64,000 nt of DNA from Enterococcus sp. DIV1094 (GTDB taxonomy: Bacteria; Bacillota; Bacilli; Lactobacillales; Enterococcaceae). The position numbers were made by a program, and so were the translations under genes. The stretch covers positions 682,001 to 746,000 of the forward strand of contig NZ_CP147250.1 in the NCBI RefSeq assembly GCF_017316305.2, written 5' to 3'. Below are positions 1 through 7,962 of the stretch, one piece after another (positions within the stretch are counted from its first letter, which is position 1; each line of letters opens with the position of its first letter). The notes beneath the pieces were generated by a model. The model was not told the origin of the DNA. It did not search any database and was given only the letters and a program-made list of their open reading frames with translations.

Positions 1-640
1 TGTTCATAAATAAAACGAGATTATTTAAATCTCTTATTATTGTTTCCTCATTAGGATTACCTTGATGAACTCGTTTATCCTCAGATCCTATATAGACTAC
101 TTCCTTTCTGAATAACTGACCATCTGGTTGATCCTCTTCTGGAATATCTTTACTAAATAATTCATCGTATATATTTCTTATTTTCACAATATCATGAATT
201 TCTTCATACTCAGATTCACCCAAGTTCATGTACATATTTACTATTCCTTTAAATCTAACTATTTCATCACTATTTCTTTTCCTAATTGCTGTTCCGATTT
301 CTTTTCTTGTACTTCGCACACCTTCAATATCATTTGTTGACTTTATTTCATCAATAATTTGAGAATTAAAAATATTTCTCTGGATAATTGGGGGAAGCAT
401 ACTAATATATCTTTCAATTTCTGATGAATTTTTTTGAATTTTTTCTTTCAGGTTTTCATGTTCTAATAATGGTATGTAAAACAACTCATAACTTTCTGTT
501 GTAATCCGCTGCTGCCGATCAAAAGGATGGATATTAAGTCCAGTCTTAAAAGTGGAAAAAAAGTTAAACCTAAGCTGATATTCTTCCTCAAACTTATTTC
601 TATTTTCATAAAAAGTAATTTTTAATGGTTTATAGCTCAT
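1..640 (-). CDS. Fic family protein, N-terminal part (runs off the window edge)
   Basis: About 213 N-terminal residues are present; the gene continues beyond position 1, so the Fic core motif (HPFxxGNxR) is not visible. The start ATG at 640-638 is preceded by a GAGGGAG ribosome binding site. Residues 101-107 read STNDIEG, matching the inhibitory-helix motif (S/T)xxxE(G/N) with which Fic AMP-transferases block their own ATP site, so this is probably a class II (self-inhibited, N-terminal helix) Fic protein. Such proteins usually AMPylate or otherwise modify target proteins; the target here is unknown. It sits at the outer side of an accessory segment with an Abi protein and an integrase relic. 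The family call rests on the inhibitory motif and the usual N-terminal Fic sequence style. Confidence 0.75.
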   Translation of the reverse strand, partial: MSYKPLKITFYENRNKFEEEYQLRFNFFSTFKTGLNIHPFDRQQRITTESYELFYIPLLEHENLKEKIQKNSSEIERYISMLPPIIQRNIFNSQIIDEIKSTNDIEGVRSTRKEIGTAIRKRNSDEIVRFKGIVNMYMNLGESEYEEIHDIVKIRNIYDELFSKDIPEEDQPDGQLFRKEVVYIGSEDKRVHQGNPNEETIIRDLNNLVLFMN

Positions 641-748
641 TTTTATCACTTCTCCCTCAATCTATTTTAATAAAAATAGCATTTATTAAAATAGATTGCA
701 ATATTGGTTTAGTAATCTACATATAAATTCATAATTATGCTAAAAAAA

Positions 749-793
749 AATACCAACTAAACAAAGGGTTGGTCCTCTACTTTAGTTGGTATT
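749..793 (-). terminator. Rho-independent terminator of the MFS gene
   Basis: An inverted repeat of about 12 bp (ATACCAACTAAA and its complement) with a 19-nt loop is followed on the minus strand by a run of nine T. It lies just beyond the stop codon of the MFS gene. Confidence 0.8.
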
Positions 794-824
794 CTAGATT
801 TATTATACCGATCTTATTCTATCT

Positions 825-2018
825 CTATCTTCTTTTATTAGGATAGACAACTGCTTGAAACCAAAAAGCACACAACTGAAAAACCAATCCTGTAACAGTT
901 ACGCCTGTCCAACCATAATGTTGCCACATCACTGAGCCTAATAAAGAACCTGTCGCTCCGCCAATAAAATACATAAACATAAAAATCGTGTTGTTTCGAT
1001 TGCTCGTTGCTTCCCCAAGTCCTTGCACTCTACTTTGATTCGCTACTTGTCCAAACTGATTGCCGACATCTAACAATATGATTGCAACTAATAAAACAGC
1101 GATATAATCACCAGCAATGAATAGGGCAAGAAAACTGATCGTCTGCATCACTAAGCCCATTCCAACGATTCTTCTTTCAGAGTATGAATCTGCCAATCGA
1201 CCGACGATTGGCGCAGCTACCGCACCAGATAAGCCAAAAATCGCCAAGATTCCTGCTTCAAAGGTTCCCCAACCATAAGCTGGACTACTGATATAAAAAA
1301 TCAAGGTCGACCAAAAAAGTGAAAACGTACCAAACATAAAAAAGCCATTGATCGCTGCTTCACGCAACAATCGTTGATGTTTAACAAGCTTCGGTAAGCT
1401 TTTTAACGAGTCAAGATAAGACACTGTTGATTCTTTTTCTAACGTCCCTTGTGTTCTCGGCAGTTTTAAATAGAGTAAAAAAGTCAACGCTGCGACTAGG
1501 AAAAGCGCAAACAGATAAACGCTACGCCATGAGAACCAACTAGCAAGTAATCCCGAGACTGTTCGAGAAAGCAAGATCCCCATCAGTAAACCGCTCAGTA
1601 AGACGCCCATCGTTTTTCCTCGTGCAGCTGGTCCAGCAAGTACCGCTCCATAAGGAATAATGATTTGCGGTACGATCGACAATAGCCCAATCAAGAAAGA
1701 TGCAACCGCAAATAAAGCAAAGTTTGGTGCAAAGAAAGCGGCTAACAAAGATAGCGCAGATAACCCTGCCATACGAATGATCAATTTAGGTCGATCCACG
1801 ACATCTCCCAGTGGAACTAAAAATAATAAACCTAAAGCATAGCCAAGTTGAGTCAGCATGGTCAATAAACCGACAGCACTCGTATTAACTGACAAATTCG
1901 CCGCTACTTTAGTGCCAATCGGTTGGATGTAATACATATTGGCAACGACTACCCCACAGGTGATCGCTAATAATAAAATCAATGATTTCGAAAGCGGTGT
2001 TTGCTTATTTGTTTCCAT
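825..2018 (-). CDS. MFS transporter
   Basis: A 397-residue protein with about twelve hydrophobic segments in two halves, the normal length and layout for a drug:H+ antiporter-like major facilitator. The loop after the second segment carries GDVVDRPK, a version of MFS motif A (GxLxDRxGRR). The N-terminal segment (ANMYYIQPI) resembles the YgaY/arabinose-efflux-like branch of MFS exporters. The substrate cannot be told from sequence. The start has a GGGGGA site just upstream. It is followed by its own terminator and preceded by the separate TVP38-type gene on the same strand. Confidence 0.85.
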   Translation of the reverse strand: METNKQTPLSKSLILLLAITCGVVVANMYYIQPIGTKVAANLSVNTSAVGLLTMLTQLGYALGLLFLVPLGDVVDRPKLIIRMAGLSALSLLAAFFAPNFALFAVASFLIGLLSIVPQIIIPYGAVLAGPAARGKTMGVLLSGLLMGILLSRTVSGLLASWFSWRSVYLFALFLVAALTFLLYLKLPRTQGTLEKESTVSYLDSLKSLPKLVKHQRLLREAAINGFFMFGTFSLFWSTLIFYISSPAYGWGTFEAGILAIFGLSGAVAAPIVGRLADSYSERRIVGMGLVMQTISFLALFIAGDYIAVLLVAIILLDVGNQFGQVANQSRVQGLGEATSNRNNTIFMFMYFIGGATGSLLGSVMWQHYGWTGVTVTGLVFQLCAFWFQAVVYPNKRR

Positions 2019-2098
2019 CAGATTCCCCCATTTCCTTTCTTAGTTTACAACTTCTAAGAATAATTGAAAACAGGAAGGCTTAAATAAAATAGTGTAAG

Positions 2099-2776
2099 TT
2101 ATTTAACAGCGTGTTTTCTACGATCTCGATAGATAATAATCACTAAAACAGTTAAAACTAACACACTAGCTACCAACAGAATCGCTTTTATATGTTTCCC
2201 ATGAAACAATGCTTCTCCGCCACATGCGTATAAAAGTGAGGATGGTACGACACCAATAAGGATCGACAAGACTAACTCACGAATCGAAAGATTTAAAGAT
2301 GTGGCGGCAAAATTCACCACGGAAGATGGGATCACTGGCACCATATAACCGATCATCACACCTATTTTTGGATGTTTCATTCGTCTGATTGCTTTGACCC
2401 AACGATTCTCTTTTTTGCTATGGTCCATAAAAGATACATGTTGCATCAAGGCGATTGATAGTATATTTCCAAGTGCATTGCCTGATACGTTGATCGCTGT
2501 TCCTAGCAATGGTCCATAACTTAAACCGACGAGTACGCCAATCACAGAAGTTGGAATACCGGGAACCGCGCACATCAAACTGATCAGCACAACCAAAATG
2601 ATTGCTGCCGTAACCCCATGAGAACGGATCTCCGTCATCCACTCTTTCCGACTTGCTTGTGGATCGAGCAATAAATGGATATCTGTTCGATATTGTAAAT
2701 AAAGATGATAACCAACAAACAGAATCAACAGTAAACCTATCCCAATCAATATATAGCGAATATGTTGCTTTTTCAT
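2099..2776 (-). CDS. TVP38/TMEM64 (VTT/DedA-like) membrane protein
   Basis: A 225-residue integral membrane protein of the SNARE-associated (VTT domain) family: an N-terminal anchor at residues 8-30, a central region with the PGIPTSVIGVLVG and SGNALGN glycine motifs and re-entrant-like helices, and a C-terminal membrane segment ending in a basic tail (YRDRRKH). Members of this superfamily are linked to lipid scrambling or undecaprenyl/phospholipid transport, but this subgroup has no settled substrate. It is a single gene with a ribosome binding site (GGAGAAG) upstream of ATG. Confidence 0.82.
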   Translation of the reverse strand: MKKQHIRYILIGIGLLLILFVGYHLYLQYRTDIHLLLDPQASRKEWMTEIRSHGVTAAIILVVLISLMCAVPGIPTSVIGVLVGLSYGPLLGTAINVSGNALGNILSIALMQHVSFMDHSKKENRWVKAIRRMKHPKIGVMIGYMVPVIPSSVVNFAATSLNLSIRELVLSILIGVVPSSLLYACGGEALFHGKHIKAILLVASVLVLTVLVIIIYRDRRKHAVK

Positions 2777-2827
2777 AACGACTTCTCCTTCTACTTAGTC
2801 ATACTCATTGTTAGTTTATCATTATAT

Positions 2828-2863
2828 AAAAAAAGTGTTAACCTCTTGAGGTTAACACTTTTA
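2828..2863 (-). terminator. Strong terminator ending the small RNA downstream of abiF
   Basis: A perfect 15-bp stem (AAAAGTGTTAACCTC and its complement) with a 2-nt gap, so an effective 4-6-nt loop, is followed on the minus strand by a T run. It ends transcripts coming from the small RNA promoter at 2939-2967 and from the abiF gene. Confidence 0.9.
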
Positions 2864-2932
2864 TAATAAAATTATTTAAGCATTTCAGAATAAATCCTTC
2901 CACGCCCAACGTTCCAACACGTTGTTTCTACA
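2828..2932 (-). ncRNA. Candidate abiF-associated small RNA (about 105 nt)
   Basis: There is no open reading frame here, but a near-consensus promoter (TTGACA, 17 nt, TAACAT) lies between the abiF stop codon and this segment, and a strong terminator closes it, giving a predicted transcript of about 105 nt. Inside are a small hairpin (CAACG, 8-nt loop, CGTTG at 2924-2907), then a purine-rich single strand (GGGCGTGGAAGG), then an A/T-rich linker to the terminator stem. Small structured RNAs encoded next to abiF (Abi_2) genes have been described and are proposed to act as the antitoxin or guide partner of the HEPN RNase. Identity with that RNA family is inferred from position and architecture; no covariance search was possible. 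Confidence 0.65.
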
Positions 2933-2938
2933 TATTTT

Positions 2939-2967
2939 ATGTTATCGCTATACATATGTATTGTCAA
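2939..2967 (-). promoter_or_regulatory. Promoter of the abiF-linked small RNA
   Basis: On the minus strand, TTGACA (2967-2962), a 17-nt spacer and TAACAT (2944-2939). The -35 box is perfect. It starts only 8 bases after the stop codon of the Abi gene, so it drives a separate transcript containing no gene, with a start predicted near 2932. Confidence 0.75.
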
Positions 2968-2974
2968 GAGAAAA

Positions 2975-3973
2975 TCACTCGATTTTATATGAATTAAGCA
3001 CCATCCTTAATAAACGGAAAAAATAATAGATATCATTATCCTTTGGTAAATAATCAAATCGATCGATACTTCTGATAGTTAAATTTAATAATTCTTTATG
3101 ACGAAATTTTCTAGTTCCTATACCTTTAACAAAAAAATCATGTGCATAGAGAACTGCTACAATATCATGAACTTTTACACATCTATAAAAAGCTTCGCCT
3201 ATCTTGGCTTTTTTACAATAATCACTAATAATCCTATTTGGATGTTCTAATTCATTTCTACTTAAATAGAATAGTAATGGATTATTGTGAGCACAACAAT
3301 TTCTAATTCTTTTTACAGCGTGTATGATTCCACTCATGCGTCGGGTTTCAAATTCAGTTATAGAATATTTTTTTAAATAAAATTCAAATAATCTAGTAAA
3401 TTCACCAAAACTCATTACCTCTACAAGAACCCAAATTGAAAGGGAATCTTTATGTGCTTCGTATAATTTCCTTTGATAATGACTTTTCTCTTTAATTTTA
3501 TGTAAAATTTTTTCTCTGTTCATTTCGTAAGAAGTTGTTAAAGTAGAGTGAAAAAATTTATTAACTATCTTATACCCATCTTCATTTAGATTTTCAGTGA
3601 TATGTGTTATTAGGAAAGTTTTCATCGCATGCTCAATATCTAAAGTTGCTGTTAAAAGTATATATCTTAATTGCATATCCACACTCGCTAAATCTGTTAG
3701 ATAGCTAAATTCTAAATTTACATATTTGCCATCCGCATCTCTTTTAAAATTTCGCCTATACACAGTCAATTTATAATAGTAATTTAAGTTGCTTAGAATT
3801 TTCTTAGCCTCACCCTTATTCATTATATTAAATCCTATCCCCTTTAAAACTAACTCATCTATAAGGTCCTCAAAAGATGCTTTAGGATGTCTTAGTATTG
3901 CTTCATTCTTTCCCTTCTCTTCTAATGCTTCTTTAACAGTAAATAATTTTTGTTTGACTTTATCATCCATCAT
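2975..3973 (-). CDS. Abi_2 (AbiD/AbiF) family HEPN abortive-infection protein
   Basis: About 332 residues from the ATG at 3973, chosen because GGAGAAAGG lies just upstream; the longer reading frame from 4030 has no such site. Family features: the N-terminal helical domain with NYYYKL, the middle helical repeat with DIEHAMK, and near residues 224-229 RNCCAH followed by N, an exact R-x4-H HEPN ribonuclease motif. Abi_2 proteins such as lactococcal AbiD and AbiF stop phage growth by killing or arresting the host cell, most likely through RNA cleavage. The gene is more A/T-rich than its neighbours and lies beside an integrase relic, which suggests transfer. A small RNA gene directly downstream is probably its functional partner. 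Confidence 0.88.
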   Translation of the reverse strand: MMDDKVKQKLFTVKEALEEKGKNEAILRHPKASFEDLIDELVLKGIGFNIMNKGEAKKILSNLNYYYKLTVYRRNFKRDADGKYVNLEFSYLTDLASVDMQLRYILLTATLDIEHAMKTFLITHITENLNEDGYKIVNKFFHSTLTTSYEMNREKILHKIKEKSHYQRKLYEAHKDSLSIWVLVEVMSFGEFTRLFEFYLKKYSITEFETRRMSGIIHAVKRIRNCCAHNNPLLFYLSRNELEHPNRIISDYCKKAKIGEAFYRCVKVHDIVAVLYAHDFFVKGIGTRKFRHKELLNLTIRSIDRFDYLPKDNDIYYFFRLLRMVLNSYKIE

Positions 3974-4151
3974 TGATTTCCTTTCTCCATGAAAATAGAT
4001 GTAGTTATAAATAAATTTTTCACTGAGCACTTAAAAGAAGTATAGATCAACTATTAAAAATAAATCTAGAGTATCTACTTAACTTTCAAAAAAATTTGCT
4101 ATTTTGAAATTATATCAACTTTTCCTTAATACGTATCCTACTGAAAAATAA

Positions 4152-4352
4152 ATAAATTCAAAAGATAATAATGTTCATGGATTTGGTCATACTCATTGTA
4201 GTCCATTATTTGCAGCTGCTTTATCTTTAAAAGAGGTACAAGAACGTCTTGGCCATTCAGATATTCATACAACAATGAATATTTACACCCATGCAATCAA
4301 AAAACAAAAAAACAATCTGCCAATAAATTTGCACAATAGATTAAGTTTCTAG
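4152..4352 (+). pseudogene. C-terminal relic of a phage/ICE tyrosine integrase
   Basis: About 60 in-frame codons encode the integrase C-terminus: HGFGHTH in place of the normal HxxRH box, then LKEVQERLGHSDIHTTMNIYTH with the nucleophile tyrosine in NIYTH, then a short tail and TAG at 4350. Everything upstream of residue HGF is missing (stop codon at 4149) and the conserved box II arginine is replaced by glycine, so it cannot be active. The sequence after the stop (two TGGTCAAAA repeats) and the position next to the rplL 3' end are typical of an old insertion of a phage or integrative element. Confidence 0.85.
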
Positions 4353-4382
4353 AAGTATGGTCAAAAGTTTGGTCAAAAAAAA

Positions 4383-4422
4383 TAAAAAACACCGAAACCC
4401 TCTCATATCAAGGATTCCGGTG
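4383..4422 (-). terminator. Terminator of the rplJ-rplL transcript; possible attachment site
   Basis: A hairpin (CACCGGAA with TTTCGGTG, further pairing inside) followed on the minus strand by TTTTTTATTTTTTTT, directly after the rplL stop codon. It also marks the junction with the integrase relic, so the recombination site probably lies in or next to it. Confidence 0.8.
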
Positions 4423-4440
4423 CATAATAATTAATGAAAA

Positions 4441-4809
4441 TTATTTAACTGTTACAGAAGCGCCAACTTCTTCAAGTTTAGCTTTTAATTCTTCAGCTTC
4501 TTCTTTAGAAACGCCTTCTTTAACTGGTGCAGGAGCGCCGTCAACTACTGCTTTAGCTTCTTTCAAGCCTAAGCCAGTTGCTTCACGAACTGCTTTGATA
4601 ACTTTAACTTTTTGGTCTCCAGCTGCAGTTAATTCTACAGTGAATTCAGTTTGTTCTTCAGCAGCAGCACCGCCACCAGCAGCAACTGCAGCTACAGGAG
4701 CAGCAGCAGATACGCCAAATTCTTCTTCAATAGCTTTAACTAGGTCGTTAAGTTCTAGGATAGTTGCTTCTTTTAACTCAGCAACGATGTTTTCAATGTT
4801 CAATGCCAT
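4441..4809 (-). CDS. rplL: 50S ribosomal protein L7/L12
   Basis: 122 residues from ATG 4809, the normal length. The longer frame from 4824 begins inside the GGAGGAAAC ribosome binding site and is rejected. The N-terminal dimerisation domain (residues 1-35), an Ala/Gly-rich hinge, and a C-terminal factor-binding domain with [19 protein letters not shown] and ending EVGASVTVK are all present. It forms the L10(L12)n stalk that recruits elongation factors to the ribosome. It is co-transcribed with rplJ, 58 bases upstream, and is under the L10 leader. Confidence 0.99.
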   Translation of the reverse strand: MALNIENIVAELKEATILELNDLVKAIEEEFGVSAAAPVAAVAAGGGAAAEEQTEFTVELTAAGDQKVKVIKAVREATGLGLKEAKAVVDGAPAPVKEGVSKEEAEELKAKLEEVGASVTVK

Positions 4810-4867
4810 TTTTGTTTCCTCCATTTTAAATGTTCTTTTTTTATTTATTGATCATGCTATGCGGCGA

Positions 4868-5371
4868 TTAAGCTGCATCTCCATCTTCTTTTTCTGCGAC
4901 TGCGTTGATAGCGTAAGCCACGTTGCGGACTGGCGCTTGTAGTACAGATAGCAACATAGATAGAAGTCCTTCGCGGTTTGGCAATTTTGCCAATGCCGTG
5001 ATTTCTTCCAATGAAGATACTTTACCTTCGATGATACCGCCTTTGATTTCTAATGCTTTTGCTTCTTTAGCAAATTCGTCCATGATTTTCGCTGGTGCTA
5101 CTACGTCTTCGTTACTGAATGCAACGGCTGTAGGTCCAGTGAAAACTTCGTCCATGCCATCTAGGCCTGCTTTTTTAGCTGCACGTGAAAGGATAGAGTT
5201 TTTGATAACTTTCATTTCAACGTTCGCTTCACGAAGTTGTTTACGTAAGCGTGTTACTTCATCAACAGTTAATCCACGGTAGTCAACTACGACTACAGAA
5301 GCTGCTTCTGTAAATTTTGCACTTACTTCATCAACGATTGCTGCTTTTTTTGCGATAATTGCTTCACTCAT
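4868..5371 (-). CDS. rplJ: 50S ribosomal protein L10
   Basis: 167 residues, full length. The N-terminal RNA-binding domain ([20 protein letters not shown]) binds 23S rRNA and its own leader; the C-terminal helix ([20 protein letters not shown]) carries the L7/L12 dimers. The start ATG has CAGGAGGTG upstream. Expression is expected to be controlled by feedback of the L10-L12 complex on the leader at about 5560-5665. Confidence 0.99.
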   Translation of the reverse strand: MSEAIIAKKAAIVDEVSAKFTEAASVVVVDYRGLTVDEVTRLRKQLREANVEMKVIKNSILSRAAKKAGLDGMDEVFTGPTAVAFSNEDVVAPAKIMDEFAKEAKALEIKGGIIEGKVSSLEEITALAKLPNREGLLSMLLSVLQAPVRNVAYAINAVAEKEDGDAA

Positions 5372-5432
5372 TTTTGAGTTTCACCTCCTGAATTTTGATG
5401 GAAGAGTTTCTTACGATTGAATCGTTTGTGCC

Positions 5433-5545
5433 TCATCTAATCACTACGTTCTTAGTGATTCCGCTCGCCAACGCTCGAAAGGACACTCCTTTCGTTCCAC
5501 TCAACGAGTATTGTTCATCATCTAATCACTTCATTCTTAGTGATT
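5433..5545 (-). repeat. Two near-identical hairpin repeats in the rplJ leader
   Basis: The same about 28-base unit, AATCACT-loop-AGTGATT followed by AGATGA on the minus strand, occurs at 5433-5460 and 5518-5545, differing only in three loop bases. Between the copies is another hairpin (CGAAAGGA...TCCTTTCG). The block separates the L10 leader from the rplJ ribosome binding site. Confidence 0.7.
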
Positions 5546-5559
5546 CACAACAAAAAACT

Positions 5560-5665
5560 CTATGCCACCGTAGACATAGAGGGACTATTGAATATATTCA
5601 ATAAACGTCCTCGGTAGGAAATTAAGGCTAAGCCACCTACTGTCTTCGGTACAAGTTAATTATTA
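5560..5665 (-). promoter_or_regulatory. L10 (rplJL) ribosomal protein leader
   Basis: On the minus strand the block ACCGAAGACAGTAGGTGG ... CCTACCGAGG ... TCTACGGTGG follows the conserved L10 leader of Firmicutes: a kink-turn-containing structure bound by L10-L12 that represses the operon. It lies upstream of rplJ in the expected place. It was recognised by sequence pattern, not by a covariance search. Confidence 0.75.
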
Positions 5666-5667
5666 AC

Positions 5668-5699
5668 CTCAACTAGCTTAGCACGCTAAGCTAGTTGAG
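5668..5699 (-). other. 15-bp perfect hairpin between rplA and rplJ
   Basis: CTCAACTAGCTTAGC and its exact complement flank a 2-base centre. There is no T run on the minus-strand side (GTTAATAATT follows), so it is more likely an RNA processing or pausing site, or a partial terminator dividing rplKA from rplJL, than a full terminator. Confidence 0.6.
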
Positions 5700-5746
5700 T
5701 CAAGAATTATTTTTCAGTTGGATCAATCAACGTCCTAATCGATGGA

Positions 5747-6436
5747 TTAGAAAGAAGCTTGGTCTACATGGATACCAGGTCCAAATGTTGTTGTTACAGT
5801 AATGTTTTTCATGTATTGACCTTTAGCTGCTGATGGTTTAGCTTTCACTAATACATCATGGATCGCAGCAAAGTTTTCAACTAATTTTTCGTTGTCGAAA
5901 GAAACTTTACCGATTGGTACATGGATGTTTCCAGCTTTGTCAACGCGGTAAGTTACTTTACCAGCTTTTACTTCGTTTACAGCTTTTGTTACGTCCATTG
6001 TTACAGTACCAGTTTTAGGGTTTGGCATTAAGCCTTTAGGTCCTAATACACGTCCTAGACGACCTACAGTAGCCATCATATCAGGTGTTGCAACAACTAC
6101 GTCAAAGTCAAACCATCCATTTTGGATTTTTTGAACCATGTCGTCGTCACCAACGAAGTCTGCACCAGCTGCTTCAGCTTCTTTTGCTTTGTCTCCTTTA
6201 GCAAATACTAAAACAGTTTGTGTTTTACCAGTTCCGTTTGGTAATACAACAGCTCCACGGATTTGTTGGTCTGCTTTTTTAGGGTCTACGTTTAGACGGT
6301 ATGCAACTTCAACTGTTGCATCAAATTTAGCAATGTTTGTTTCTTTTGCTAATGCTACTGCTTCAGCAACAGAATAAACTTTACTTGAATCAACTTTTTT
6401 CAATGCTTCTTGCATTTTTTTGCTCTTTTTAGCCAT
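5747..6436 (-). CDS. rplA: 50S ribosomal protein L1
   Basis: 229 residues, normal length, with the signature around residues 120-150 ([22 protein letters not shown]) that binds 23S rRNA helix 76 (the L1 stalk). L1 moves the deacylated tRNA at the E site and can repress its own mRNA in many bacteria. The start has AAGGAGGAACC upstream. It lies about 100 bases after rplK in the same operon. Confidence 0.99.
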   Translation of the reverse strand: MAKKSKKMQEALKKVDSSKVYSVAEAVALAKETNIAKFDATVEVAYRLNVDPKKADQQIRGAVVLPNGTGKTQTVLVFAKGDKAKEAEAAGADFVGDDDMVQKIQNGWFDFDVVVATPDMMATVGRLGRVLGPKGLMPNPKTGTVTMDVTKAVNEVKAGKVTYRVDKAGNIHVPIGKVSFDNEKLVENFAAIHDVLVKAKPSAAKGQYMKNITVTTTFGPGIHVDQASF

Positions 6437-6540
6437 TTTGGTTCCTCCTTGATTGTGGTTATAACGGTTGTACCTCCCACGTGTTCCGTATCTTTCAATA
6501 CAGAGCCAACTGAGAAGCTACTTTCTTAGGGTGCAGAAGA

Positions 6541-6963
6541 TTATTCTACAGTGATCCCCATGCTTCGTGCAGTTCCTTCAACCATGCGCATTGCTGCTTC
6601 AACGTTAGCTGCGTTTAGGTCTTCCATTTTTAATTCAGCGATTTCTTTTACTTGATCGCTAGAAACTTTAGCAACTTTAGTTTTGTTTGGTTCGCCTGAA
6701 CCTTTTTCGATTTTCGCTGCTTTTTTCAATAATACTGCAGCTGGTGGTGTTTTTGTAACGAATGTGAATGAACGATCTTCGTATACAGAAATCACAACTG
6801 GAATGATCAAACCTGCTTGATCAGCTGTACGAGCATTGAATTCTTTTGTGAATCCCATGATGTTGATACCCGCTTGACCTAGCGCAGGACCTACTGGGGG
6901 AGCTGGAGTTGCTTTACCTGCAGGGATTTGCAATTTAACGATTTTTTCTACTTTCTTTGCCAC
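6541..6963 (-). CDS. rplK: 50S ribosomal protein L11
   Basis: 140 residues, complete: N-terminal domain with the thiostrepton-region proline motif ([15 protein letters not shown]) and C-terminal rRNA-binding domain ending ARSMGITVE. The start codon is GTG at 6963, eight bases after AAGGAGG; the nearby ATG at 6971 is in another frame. L11 binds the GTPase-associated centre and is needed for RelA-type stringent signalling. It is the first gene of the rplKA operon; the promoter is at 7087-7114. Confidence 0.99.
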   Translation of the reverse strand: MAKKVEKIVKLQIPAGKATPAPPVGPALGQAGINIMGFTKEFNARTADQAGLIIPVVISVYEDRSFTFVTKTPPAAVLLKKAAKIEKGSGEPNKTKVAKVSSDQVKEIAELKMEDLNAANVEAAMRMVEGTARSMGITVE

Positions 6964-7086
6964 GAGACATACCTCCTTAAGTCCGTGATGTGGTTAATTG
7001 GAGATGCATATTTCTCCTCCCACGTACTGTCAGTTGATCCTAAAATCAATCGACATATCATGTACATAACGAATGCACACTGATAC

Positions 7087-7114
7087 AGTATAGCAAATTT
7101 TTCTTTTTTTTCAA
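7087..7114 (-). promoter_or_regulatory. Promoter of the rplK-rplA operon
   Basis: TTGAAA (7114-7109), a 16-nt spacer and TATACT (7092-7087) on the minus strand, giving a leader of about 115 nt before the rplK GTG. The rest of the 315-base gap between rplK and sdaAB holds only this leader and the upstream region of sdaAB. Confidence 0.7.
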
Positions 7115-7278
7115 CATTTTTTTCTAATTATTTTCAGCTTCATCCAAATAAAAGCTAAATTTCTCGTTAAAACATGTAGAAAAGTCTTTATAAATCGCTT
7201 ATTTATGCTAAACTTACGCCTGTATGAAGCGAATATGTTCAAAAATAACCAAGTCTTCTATTCTAATGAGGTGAAATA

Positions 7279-7947
7279 ATGAAAGAATTAAAGTACAGAA
7301 GTGTATTTGATATTATCGGCCCTGTAATGATTGGGCCAAGCAGCTCGCATACCGCTGGGGCTGCAAGGATCGGAAAAATCGTCCGAAGTATTTTTGGTGA
7401 GCAACCAGATTCTGTTGACATCTACCTTTATGAGTCTTTTGCAAAAACGTATCGTGGACATGGCACCGATATTGCCTTGGTCGGCGGGTTGTTAGGTATG
7501 GAACCAGATGATTCTCGTTTAGCTGACTCTTTGAAATTAGCACATGAAGCTGGCATGGAAGTTTTGTTTGTGCCGAAAAATGAGAAAGCGGATCATCCCA
7601 ATTCGGTCAAAATGTTGCTAAAAAAAGGGAATCGAAAATTGTCTGTGACAGGTATCTCCATTGGCGGAGGCAATATCCAGATCTCTGAATTGAATGGTTT
7701 CAAGATTTCATTAAGCATGGGAACGCCAACTTTGATCATCGTTCACCAAGATGTTCCTGGAATGATCGCTAAAGTGACGAATATTCTTTCAGAAACCAAC
7801 ACCAACATTGGAACAATGACGGTTACCCGTGAATCAAAAGGGGAAAATGCCATCATGATCATTGAAGTAGATGATCGCCAAGTAGAAGACACAGTAAAAA
7901 AACTGAAGCAATTGCCAAATATTGACAGTGTCAATTATTTCGAGTAA
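7279..7947 (+). CDS. sdaAB: L-serine dehydratase, iron-sulfur-dependent, beta subunit
   Basis: 222 residues. The N-terminal serine dehydratase beta domain begins with FDIIGPVMIGPSSSHTAGA, the family's hallmark; residues about 145-222 form an ACT domain (VPGMIAKVTNILSETNTNIGTM) that may bind serine. With the alpha subunit it deaminates L-serine to pyruvate and ammonia in the cytoplasm. The start ATG is preceded by GAGGTGA. The alpha subunit gene follows after 15 bases. Confidence 0.96.
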   Translation: MKELKYRSVFDIIGPVMIGPSSSHTAGAARIGKIVRSIFGEQPDSVDIYLYESFAKTYRGHGTDIALVGGLLGMEPDDSRLADSLKLAHEAGMEVLFVPKNEKADHPNSVKMLLKKGNRKLSVTGISIGGGNIQISELNGFKISLSMGTPTLIIVHQDVPGMIAKVTNILSETNTNIGTMTVTRESKGENAIMIIEVDDRQVEDTVKKLKQLPNIDSVNYFE

Positions 7948-7962
7948 AGGAGCAGACGAGGT

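Noticed and set aside
2099..4450. TTATTTAAC at the TVP38 stop and at the rplL stop as attL/attR of an element
   Set aside because: Both copies are only the reverse complement of a GTT AAA TAA protein end (Val-Lys-stop); nine or ten bases of coincidence, and the integrase relic does not need this left border.
5395..5604. 69-codon plus-strand frame over the rplJ leader
   Set aside because: It lies antisense to a structured leader, has no ribosome binding site and its composition follows the hairpin repeats.
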